From Desulfuromonas sp. (GTDB taxonomy: Bacteria > Desulfobacterota > Desulfuromonadia > Desulfuromonadales > Desulfuromonadaceae): a stretch of 34,591 nucleotides of DNA. The notes beneath the pieces were generated by a model. The model had not been told where the DNA came from. It did not search any database and saw only the letters and a program-made list of their open reading frames with translations. The stretch is taken from contig JAGGYC010000062.1 in assembly GCA_021162745.1 (NCBI GenBank), positions 1-34,591 of the forward strand. Direction: 5' to 3'. Both the position numbers and the translations under genes were made by a program. Of this stretch, positions 16,572 to 23,430 are shown piece after piece (position 1 is the stretch's first letter; the number at the start of each line of letters is the position of its first letter).

Positions 16572-17531
16572 ATGCCTCGTCAACCAAGACTCGACAGCCC
16601 GGGATTACTGCATCATGTTATTTTTCGCGGCATTGAGCGCTGTAATATCGTTAAAGATGACAGTGATCGGCTCAATTTTGTCTCCCGTTTGGATCGCTTA
16701 TCGGGGGAGTGCAATATTGCGGTTTACGCTTGGGCTTTGCTCGACAACCATGTTCATCTTCTGGTTCGTAGCAGCGATTATGGTTTACCGCGTTTTATGC
16801 GTCGCTTGCTGACGGGGCACGCCATCACGTTTAATCTGCGTTACAAGCGGCATGGGCATTTGTTTCAGAATCGATATAAGTCGATCGTGTGTGATGAGGA
16901 GTGTTATTTTTTAGAATTGGTGCGTTACATTCATCTCAACCCGATCAGGGCCGGAATCGTTAAAACCATTGAGGAGTTAAAGTCTTACCCCTGGTGCGGT
17001 CACGCAGCATTGGTGAATAAAAAACAGAAAAGCTGGCAGAATCGTGATGAGGTGTTGCTTTACTTCGGTAACAAAAAGAAGCAAGCCATAGAAGGTTATG
17101 AACTGTTTATCGCCGATGGATTAAACCAAGGAGAACGGTCTGAGTTGGTCGGTGGCGGCTTGCACCGCTCACAACAAAACGTGCCCGGAATTAACGATCA
17201 GCCAGAAGCATATGATGATCGGATATTGGGTGGTGGTGATTTTGTTGAACAAATTCTACAGCGGAATGAAGTAAGCTCTGGTCTTGTTAATCCACACGAA
17301 CGACAACAGCTCGGAGAAGAGTTCGTAAAGCGCACCTGTATGGAAAAATCTATAGCACTACAGGAAATACAATCGGGAAGTCGCCGCCACGCAGTTTCAA
17401 AGGCAAGAAATCTTATGGCGACAGAACTTATGCGTGAGTATGGATGGTCATCGACTGCGGTGGCGCGATACTTGGGTGTTTCAACATCAGCAATTTGTAA
17501 GATTTTGGCTCGTGCAAAGTTACTAAAATAA
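16572..17531 (+). mobile_element. REP-associated tyrosine transposase (RAYT, TnpA_REP type)
   Basis: RAYTs are single-copy Y1 HUH transposase relatives that are thought to mobilise REP palindromes. The 319-residue protein begins MPRQPRLDSPGLLHHVIFRG, as family members do. It has the metal-binding HUH-type pair His60-Val-His62 (DNHVHLLV) and the nucleophile Tyr119 in LVRYIHLNPIRAG. The C-terminal 60 residues form a DnaA/Tn-type helix-turn-helix (MREYGWSSTAVARYLGVSTSAICKIL). AAGGAAG lies upstream of the ATG. The frame is intact and both flanks keep REP-like repeats, so it could be active on them in trans. It separates the efp-epmA pair and PAS kinase from the aminomutase operon. Confidence 0.9.
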
Positions 17532-17559
17532 TCAGCGTTCCAGGGTTTTATTCCAGTTA

Positions 17560-17598
17560 GTCAGCAACGTCCCCTACTCTTCCTTCCCCTACTCTTCC
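17560..17598. repeat. REP-like repeat, right flank of the RAYT gene
   Basis: GTCAGCAACGTCCCCTACTC at 17560-17579 is followed by a second CCCCTACTCTTCC at 17586-17598. Reverse-complemented, the core AGGGGACGTTG-TGAC is the same as in the left flank at 16492-16514. Confidence 0.7.
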
Positions 17599-17694
17599 AC
17601 GAAAAAAGTACCTGACCGATGCGGTTCGTTGCACTCACCACATCCTACAAAAAACAAAAGTATTCAGGTTTGAAAAACGTATCTACTGTACCGT

Positions 17695-18747
17695 TCACAC
17701 CCCATTGGGATACTCCACCACCGTGCCGTCCGCCGCTCGCAGCCGCGCCTGCGCCCCCAACTGCTGAACATAATCAGGCGTCACCGGCACCTTGCCGTGA
17801 CCACCGGGCAGATCGACAATGTAGGTCGGTACCGCCAGCCCGGACAGCGGGCCGCGTAGCTGATCCATGATCTTGATGCCGGTTTCGAGCCGGGTGCGGA
17901 AATGACCAGTACCGCAGGTCAGATCCATCTGATGCAGGTAGTAGGGGCGGATGCACAGCCGATGCAGAGAGTGGAACAGCTGGTGCAGTACCGCCGCATC
18001 GTCATTGATGTCGCGCAGCAACACCGTCTGGTTGACCAGTGGCACTCCGGCACGAACCAACCGTTGACAGGCATCAATCGTCTCCTCGGTCAGTTCGCTG
18101 GGATGATTGAAATGGGTCAAAAAATAGAGTGGCCCATGGAATTGTTGGCGCTGCAACAGCTCGCACAACGCCGGGGTTATCCGCTGCGGTAATACCACCG
18201 GCACGCGACTGCCGATGCGGATCACCTCCACATGGGGGATGCGGCGCAAGCGGGCCAGAATATCGCCCAACAGCCGATCCGACATGGTGAGCGGATCGCC
18301 GCCGGACAGAATCACCTCATTGACCTCTGGATGGGCGGCGATGTAGTCGATCCCCTTGAGAACATCGCCAAAGGAAACCGCCATCTCGCGGCACCCCACC
18401 TTGCGCTTGCGAGTACAAAAACGGCAGTAGCTGAAACAACTACCCGCCACCAGCAACAGCACCCGGCAGGGATAACGATGCACCAGATGGGGCACCGGCG
18501 ACAGCGCCTCCTCGTTGAGGGGGTCGGTAAACGGCGTGGTATCGTCGGTCAACTCGACCGCATCGGGAAAGAACTGACGCGCCAGGGGATCGTCCAGCTG
18601 CTGGATCAGATTCAGAGTATGGGGCGTGATCCGCAACGGATAGCGTTCAGCCACCCGGCGGATCACCTCGGCGTCGAGCCCAAACTTCTCGGCCAGCTGG
18701 CGGGGATCGGTAATTGAAGCCTTATGTTGCTGCTGCCACAGTTCCAC
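17695..18747 (-). CDS. KamA-family lysine 2,3-aminomutase (probable EF-P beta-lysine supplier)
   Basis: This radical SAM, PLP-dependent enzyme converts L-lysine to beta-lysine. The 350-residue protein has the cluster motif CFSYCRFC (Cys104, Cys108, Cys111), the SAM-contact GGDPL (149-153), and the probable PLP lysine Lys319 in LPGGHGKVP. The last motif is of the KamA type rather than the form I remember for E. coli EpmB, while the length is closer to EpmB (about 340) than to clostridial KamA (about 416). With efp and epmA 5 kb away, a role in EF-P modification is the best reading, but lysine catabolism or osmolyte synthesis is not excluded. It is the last gene of an operon after a rhodanese and a MauE-like protein. 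Confidence 0.88.
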   Translation of the reverse strand: MELWQQQHKASITDPRQLAEKFGLDAEVIRRVAERYPLRITPHTLNLIQQLDDPLARQFFPDAVELTDDTTPFTDPLNEEALSPVPHLVHRYPCRVLLLVAGSCFSYCRFCTRKRKVGCREMAVSFGDVLKGIDYIAAHPEVNEVILSGGDPLTMSDRLLGDILARLRRIPHVEVIRIGSRVPVVLPQRITPALCELLQRQQFHGPLYFLTHFNHPSELTEETIDACQRLVRAGVPLVNQTVLLRDINDDAAVLHQLFHSLHRLCIRPYYLHQMDLTCGTGHFRTRLETGIKIMDQLRGPLSGLAVPTYIVDLPGGHGKVPVTPDYVQQLGAQARLRAADGTVVEYPNGV

Positions 18748-18750
18748 GCC

Positions 18751-19173
18751 TTACTCCTTTGCCGATGGCGGTTGAACAAATAATAGATAGAGAGACAATC
18801 CGAGCAGCCCCAATGCCCGAAGCAGTGCGATTTCGACCGACGACCAGGCCCCGGCTTCGCTGCCGAAACAGCCACAGTCGATGGATAAGCCGCGCACGAC
18901 TGCCGACAGCAGGGCGATACAGAACATGCTGTTCAAGACGCTACTGATCAAGGCGGCAGCTCGCCACCACAGGCCGGACAACAGGGCCAACGCCGTTACG
19001 ATTTCCACGCTAGGCAAAACACTGGCAATCAGCAGATTGCCGAACTCCGGCAACAGCTGGTAATGACCGATGGCAGCGGCAAAGGCTTCAACAGCAAACA
19101 GTTTTTGACTGCCGGCGTACAGATAAACCGCCGCCAACAGCCAGCGCACAGCGCGAATCTGCCAGGGGCTCAT
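18751..19173 (-). CDS. MauE/DoxX-like redox-associated membrane protein
   Basis: This 140-residue protein has four predicted membrane helices and fits the MauE/DoxX-like family. An initial helix reads RWLLAAVYLYAGSQKLF. A conserved pair in CGCFG (Cys100 and Cys102) lies after the third helix (SSVLNSMFCIALLSAVV). MauE is needed for disulfide formation in methylamine dehydrogenase, and relatives often pair with thioredoxin-like or rhodanese proteins. The start overlaps the rhodanese stop by four bases and the stop lies 3 bp before the aminomutase, so the three genes are translationally coupled. A thiol-redox role is inferred; the partner is unknown. Confidence 0.8.
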   Translation of the reverse strand: MSPWQIRAVRWLLAAVYLYAGSQKLFAVEAFAAAIGHYQLLPEFGNLLIASVLPSVEIVTALALLSGLWWRAAALISSVLNSMFCIALLSAVVRGLSIDCGCFGSEAGAWSSVEIALLRALGLLGLSLYLLFVQPPSAKE

Positions 19174-19622
19174 GGCGCGCTCCGTTCAATGACGAGACCG
19201 GCCTGCTGCCAACCGGCAAAGCCCTCTTCGTATAGAAAAATCGTTGTGAAACCCGCGTCAAACAACTGTTGACCAACGATAAAGGAATCCTCGCAATCCA
19301 ACCCGCTGCAATAAACCACCAGCTGGGCCTGCGCCACGCAACAGTCCACCAGCGCCTGCAATGCGGTCGAATCTCCGCGTGGCACCGAGTGGGCGCCTGG
19401 GATATGACCCTGTTCAAAAGCCGAGGCCGGACGGGCATCGACGATCAACTGTTGATTGCGCTGCCAGGGCTGAACGTCATCAAGCCACATGGGAAGCGGA
19501 GCGTAATCACTTTCGAGCTGTTGGACGGAGAAGAAACTAACCAGCTGCGCACTGTTCAACGCCAGTCCCATCAAAATGGCAACGGTGCTGAGGATAACAG
19601 CTTGTAACAGTAATTTTTTCAT
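19170..19622 (-). CDS. Membrane-anchored rhodanese-like protein
   Basis: The 150-residue protein starts with a membrane anchor or signal helix (residues about 4-25, LLLQAVILSTVAILMGLAL) and continues as one rhodanese domain (LIVDARPASAFEQGHIPGAHSVP). The active-site loop is YCSGLDCEDS, with catalytic Cys105, and the end is FLYEEGFAGWQQAG. The start at 19622 has GAGGGGAAG directly upstream; a longer frame back to 19784 has no support. It probably carries persulfide or works in thiol redox on the periplasmic face. It is the first gene of the operon with the MauE-like protein and the aminomutase, and diverges from the ACT-domain gene. Confidence 0.85.
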   Translation of the reverse strand: MKKLLLQAVILSTVAILMGLALNSAQLVSFFSVQQLESDYAPLPMWLDDVQPWQRNQQLIVDARPASAFEQGHIPGAHSVPRGDSTALQALVDCCVAQAQLVVYCSGLDCEDSFIVGQQLFDAGFTTIFLYEEGFAGWQQAGLVIERSAP

Positions 19623-19775
19623 CTTCCCCTCTTTGTTCACCGCAACCATCCAGATACAACGAGGCATGGTAGCAAACCGCCCCGCCCTTGACCACTGCAA
19701 TCCTGTGTGGTTTCCCAAACGCAGCCATGCTATATTTTTGTTTTTATAATGATTCTTTATTGACTCGGAGGAGCC

Positions 19776-20315
19776 ATGCAACATTTTGCCTTAACCATTA
19801 TTGGCCGTGACCGCCCCGGCATCGTCTCCAGCACCGCTGAGATCCTTTTCCAGCTCGGCTGCAATGTCGCCGATTCGAGCAGCACCATTCTCGGTGGTCA
19901 ATTTGCGATGATTCTGATCCTTTCCCACCCTGAGATCTCTGATATCGAACAAATGGAGCAGGCATTTCACGGCTTGGAAGAACAGGGGCTGTCCGTTTTT
20001 GTCCGCGCCCTGAAACCCGGCGGTGAGCAACGTCCTGACCTGCCCGGTGAACTGTGCATGATCTCGGTCTACGGCTCGGACAAGCCGGGGATTGTCTATC
20101 AGGTCACCAAAGTATTGAGTGAAAACAACATCAACATTGTTGATTTGAACACCAAGCTGATCGGCAGCGCCGAGCGACCGGTGTATGTGATGATGTGTGA
20201 AACTGTTCTGCCGGAAAATCTGGATGATGACGACCTGAAAGCGCTGATGGACGAGCTGAAACAGCAACTTAACGTCGATATCTCGGTACGAACCGTGACC
20301 CCTGTGGAGTTGTAA
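19776..20315 (+). CDS. Double ACT-domain protein, GcvR-like
   Basis: The 179-residue protein consists of two ACT domains (HFALTIIGRDRPGIVSSTAE and LCMISVYGSDKPGIVYQVTK), the plan of GcvR, the amino-acid-responsive partner of the glycine-cleavage regulator GcvA. ACT domains bind amino acids at dimer interfaces. Many delta-proteobacterial relatives exist without GcvA, and no gcv gene is in the window, so the true ligand and partner are open. GGAGGAG lies upstream of the ATG. It is followed 3 bp later by the deformylase gene, so the two are coexpressed. Confidence 0.88.
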   Translation: MQHFALTIIGRDRPGIVSSTAEILFQLGCNVADSSSTILGGQFAMILILSHPEISDIEQMEQAFHGLEEQGLSVFVRALKPGGEQRPDLPGELCMISVYGSDKPGIVYQVTKVLSENNINIVDLNTKLIGSAERPVYVMMCETVLPENLDDDDLKALMDELKQQLNVDISVRTVTPVEL

Positions 20316-20318
20316 ATT

Positions 20319-20819
20319 ATGGCAGAACGGGAAGTACTGGTTTATCCCGACCCACGCTTGAAGGAGATCTGTTCCCCGGCTGAGATCGGCAGCGAAGCGA
20401 CCAACAACCTGGTTCAGGATCTGATCGACAGCATGTATGGCTCCGGCCACTCTGTCGGCATCGCCGCTCCACAGATCGGTGTATGTCGCCGGGTCGCCAT
20501 TGTCGATGTTTCGCATAACAAGTTGGGCAAAAAACACAATCACGGTCTGGTGGTGTTGATCAACCCGGAAATCGTTGAATCCAGCGGCAGCAAATCGATG
20601 CGCGAGGGTTGCATGAGTGTTCCAGACTATACCGGCAATGTGGAACGGGCCCGCGAAATCGTGGTTCAGTTTACCGATGGTGACGGCAACGATCAGGTGA
20701 TCCGCTGTAAAGGCTTTGAAGCCGTCGCCATTCAACATGAACTCGACCATCTGGACGGTCTGCTGTTCCTTGATCGGGTAACCAATCCAAAAACGGATAT
20801 TTTCAAACGTAAGGGCTAA
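20319..20819 (+). CDS. def: Peptide deformylase
   Basis: This metalloenzyme removes the formyl group from the N-terminal methionine of nascent proteins. The 166-residue protein has all three family motifs: GIAAPQIG (47-54), EGCMS with metal ligand Cys98, and the HELDH motif (140-144) with two His ligands and the catalytic Glu. It starts 3 bp after the GcvR-like gene and is followed 28 bp later by a cytochrome gene. The common partner fmt is not here. Confidence 0.97.
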   Translation: MAEREVLVYPDPRLKEICSPAEIGSEATNNLVQDLIDSMYGSGHSVGIAAPQIGVCRRVAIVDVSHNKLGKKHNHGLVVLINPEIVESSGSKSMREGCMSVPDYTGNVERAREIVVQFTDGDGNDQVIRCKGFEAVAIQHELDHLDGLLFLDRVTNPKTDIFKRKG

Positions 20820-20847
20820 ATATTTAAAGACTGAAAAGGGGCAAAAT

Positions 20848-21165
20848 ATGCGACAACAAAGCCTGTTGTTCCTGGCGCTGTTCCTGCTGTCTTACACACC
20901 GGCAGTCGCTCTTAGACTGCACAGTTCCTCCGGCGATGTGGACTTCAACCATGAAGAGCACAAGATGTATGTCCAGTGCCAGACCTGTCATCATGCCGAG
21001 AAGGAGGACTGCTCCTCCTGTCACCCCAAAACCAACGCTTTCAGCCGGTCAAAGATCTTTCACCTGTTGTGCCGCAGCTGTCATAAACGGGAAAAAACCG
21101 GCCCCACCGACTGTCGGCACTGCCACCAATCCTCTTCCCACAGCGAACCGCTGCTGGGAGAATAA
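20848..21165 (+). CDS. Small exported tetraheme c-type cytochrome (cytochrome c3/c7 family)
   Basis: The 105-residue precursor has a Sec signal peptide (residues 1-21, SLLFLALFLLSYTPAVA) and four heme-binding CxxCH motifs: CQTCH 44-48, CSSCH 55-59, CRSCH 75-79 and CRHCH 89-93. His residues at 35, 38 and 49 (FNHEEHK, CHHA) can be distal ligands. Proteins of this plan are periplasmic electron carriers in sulfur- and metal-reducing delta-proteobacteria. It is shorter than classic tetraheme c3 (about 110-120 mature residues), so heme packing should resemble c7 with an extra heme. A terminator follows directly, so it ends the gcvR-like/def transcript or has its own promoter. Confidence 0.92.
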   Translation: MRQQSLLFLALFLLSYTPAVALRLHSSSGDVDFNHEEHKMYVQCQTCHHAEKEDCSSCHPKTNAFSRSKIFHLLCRSCHKREKTGPTDCRHCHQSSSHSEPLLGE

Positions 21166-21184
21166 CATCTGCAGCAGACAAAAC

Positions 21185-21220
21185 GGGGTTCAGCCTACTA
21201 TGGCTGAACCCCATTTTCTT
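21185..21220. terminator. Intrinsic terminator between the cytochrome gene and pepA
   Basis: GGGGTTCAGCC (21185-21195) pairs perfectly with GGCTGAACCCC (21202-21212) around a 6-nt loop, followed by TTTTCTTT. It lies between convergent genes. On the minus strand the stem is followed by a short T run (GTTTTGT), so it may serve both. Confidence 0.9.
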
Positions 21221-21240
21221 TACCTTGCTGAACCGTTCAA

Positions 21241-22743
21241 TTACTTTTTCAGCTCACTACGCTGGCGCAGAAAGTCGATCAACAACCGCACGCCTACCCC
21301 GGTGCCACCATTCGGCTGCCCCGGTTTCCCTTTATCCTGCCAGGCGGTGCCGGCAATATCGAGATGCGCCCACGGCAGATCCTCGACAAATTTCTGCAAA
21401 AAGGCCGCAGCTGTGATGGTCCCCGCCGGTCTACCGCCAATATTCTTTACATCCGCCACCTCGCTTTTGATCTGCTCGCTGTATTCATCGAACAATGGCA
21501 GCGGCCATACCCGTTCACCAACCTGGTCGCCGGAACGACGCAGATCAGCGATCAACGCCTCGTCATTACCGAGGACGGCACTGCTTTGGTGCCCCAGCGC
21601 TATAATACAGGCCCCGGTCAACGTAGCCAGATCCACTACCAACTGCGGTTTACGCCGGGCAACCCAGGTTAAAGCATCGGCAAGAATCAAGCGCCCCTCG
21701 GCATCGGTATTGAGAATTTCGATGGTCTTGCCGGACAGTGAGGTGACGATATCTCCGGGACGGGTCGCCCGATCGGACGGCATGTTTTCGACCGCCGGAA
21801 CTACGCCGACAATATTGAGCGGCAACTTGAGCTGAGCGGCAACCGCCAGCGTCGCCAGTACCGCAGCACCACCGGCCATATCCATCTTCATCTGATCCAT
21901 CCCCTCGCCGGGCTTGAGGGAGATGCCACCACTGTCAAAGGTCACCCCTTTACCCACCAGGGCAATAGGAGGAACGTCCTCGCTCGCGCCCTGATAGTCG
22001 AGGACAATCAAACGTGGCTCACAGATACTGCCTTTGGCCACCGCCAGCAGCGCACCAAAACCCTGACGCTGCAACTCCTCTGGCCCAAGCAGCGTACAGG
22101 TCAAGCCATACAGCTCGGCTAACGCCCAGGCCTGCTCAGCGAGATAAACCGGCGTTTTTACGTTACCCGGCTCATTGACTAGGTTACGACACAGCCAAAC
22201 CCCTTCGCTGATAATCCGGCGCTGGGCGATCCGCTGCTCCACCTCGGCCAACACGGACTCATCAATGGCGCCGAGCACACACTGCATCGCCTTGTTATTA
22301 CCATTATCCTCTTTTTTGTAATGGTCAAAACGGTACGCTTCGAGCAAAACACCATCGGCTAACGCATCAGCCAATGCTGCGACATCATCAGAGCAGAAGG
22401 TGTCGCAATCAATCAGCCAACGTGTCAATTTTTTCTGCCGCAGCGACGACACCGCTAATGCCGCCGCCTGACGATACACTTCGGCACTGAGCTTTGCCGC
22501 CGCCCCAAGGCCGACAACCAACAGCCGCGGTGCCAGATCGGTACCACAATGCAACAACAGCGTTTCTTGGCTTTTAGCACTGAATTCACCATCTTCTCTG
22601 GCGCGCAACAACAGGTCATGTTCCGGCGTCGCAGTCGGAACCACCGGCAGTGACTGCCAGCACTCTTCGGTCATAGCGACAATGCGGCAATCAACCGCCT
22701 CGGTCCAGGTTGTTGCACAATGCAGGGTTATTTTATTTTTCAT
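21241..22743 (-). CDS. pepA: Leucyl aminopeptidase (M17)
   Basis: This is a cytosolic zinc/manganese aminopeptidase that forms hexamers. The 500-residue protein has the M17 metal-site motifs GKGVTFDSGGISLKP and the signature NTDAEGRLILADAL, plus MDMAGGAA and GTAWQDKGKPGQPNGGTGVG near the end. The start at 22743 was chosen because GGAGGAG lies at 22751-22757; an upstream ATG at 22761 has no ribosome binding site. Some PepA proteins also bind DNA (XerCD accessory, carAB repression), which cannot be judged here. Monocistronic, ending at the shared terminator. Confidence 0.96.
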   Translation of the reverse strand: MKNKITLHCATTWTEAVDCRIVAMTEECWQSLPVVPTATPEHDLLLRAREDGEFSAKSQETLLLHCGTDLAPRLLVVGLGAAAKLSAEVYRQAAALAVSSLRQKKLTRWLIDCDTFCSDDVAALADALADGVLLEAYRFDHYKKEDNGNNKAMQCVLGAIDESVLAEVEQRIAQRRIISEGVWLCRNLVNEPGNVKTPVYLAEQAWALAELYGLTCTLLGPEELQRQGFGALLAVAKGSICEPRLIVLDYQGASEDVPPIALVGKGVTFDSGGISLKPGEGMDQMKMDMAGGAAVLATLAVAAQLKLPLNIVGVVPAVENMPSDRATRPGDIVTSLSGKTIEILNTDAEGRLILADALTWVARRKPQLVVDLATLTGACIIALGHQSSAVLGNDEALIADLRRSGDQVGERVWPLPLFDEYSEQIKSEVADVKNIGGRPAGTITAAAFLQKFVEDLPWAHLDIAGTAWQDKGKPGQPNGGTGVGVRLLIDFLRQRSELKK

Positions 22744-22931
22744 TTCCACTCCTCCACACATCCCGGCACCTCAATGGTTGACCAGGTCATTAAATGTTAT
22801 TGAGACGAATAGTCCTCTAACGATAATCGCCCAACAGAAGAAATCCGCTGTTGCCGTTTAGCAACGAAAAAATATAGATCAAGATGCCATGAACCAAGAT
22901 CAAATTCGCGGGTTTCGTCCCGCAGCCGACA

Positions 22932-22960
22932 CACTTTCTTTGCAAAGCCCAAAGAAAGTG
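22932..22960. repeat. 11-bp perfect inverted repeat CACTTTCTTTG / CAAAGAAAGTG
   Basis: The arms 22932-22942 and 22950-22960 pair perfectly around a 7-nt loop. Near-identical text (cactttctttg followed by ccaaagaaagt and agcaaagaaa) is, to my memory, a dispersed motif in many proteobacterial genomes. No T-run follows, so it is not a terminator. Confidence 0.5.
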
Positions 22961-23176
22961 AGCAAAGAAATGGCTTTTAAAACCTGCCCTCCGGGGGTCG
23001 CAAACCCACCGACGATGAGTCGTTTTCCGTTATGCTTCACCTTGGCGGCAAGTCGCCCTTTAGCTCGACTGAGTTTTCTATTTTTATGGGCTACGGCATT
23101 GAGTAACTTGTTCGTTTATTGCTCTCTACTTTTTCCGTGGCACCGTTATGCAGAACCTTGTTGGTGCAACACCATT

Positions 23177-23240
23177 GTTCGTCTGTTCGTCTGTTCGTCT
23201 GTTCGTCTGTTCGTCTGTTCGTCTGTTCGTCTGTTCGTCT
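23177..23240. repeat. Eight perfect copies of the octamer GTTCGTCT
   Basis: The 64-bp array is exact. It lies about 190 bp upstream of the start chosen for the following kinase, outside any supported gene. The 8-bp unit is not a multiple of three, so it could change promoter spacing if copy number varies. Confidence 0.9.
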
Positions 23241-23430
23241 AACTAAGGTCTGCGTATACAATTCCGAGTAAACAGTTACCCGTTGATGGTGGACAATACT
23301 TTATTACTAGGACAGATTCCTAGCCTACTGATTTTATAGATTATAACAGACCGGCACCCTCAAGCGGCAGTTGCATTTTCATCACAAAATGATACTGTTG
23401 AAACATTATCCACACCCTAATGAGCCAAAC

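Larger units (their letters stand above)
22762..23430. other. About 670-bp intergenic region with repeats, no convincing gene
   Basis: A frame at 22889-23242 is open on the plus strand but encodes low-complexity Cys/Leu/Arg text with no family resemblance and no ribosome binding site. The region contains a perfect 11-bp hairpin (22932-22960) and an 8-bp tandem array (23177-23240). It is likely a repeat-bearing spacer. Confidence 0.6.

Noticed and set aside
16257-16583. Minus-strand 108-residue open frame between the PAS kinase and RAYT genes
   Set aside because: It runs through the REP-like repeats and has no recognisable domain; a spacer is more likely.
19791-20750. Minus-strand 319-residue open frame
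   Set aside because: It is antisense to the ACT-domain gene and def, both well supported.
22889-23242. Plus-strand 117-residue open frame ending in RLFVCSSV repeats
   Set aside because: The C-terminal repeats are only translation of the octamer array; no ribosome binding site and no domain.
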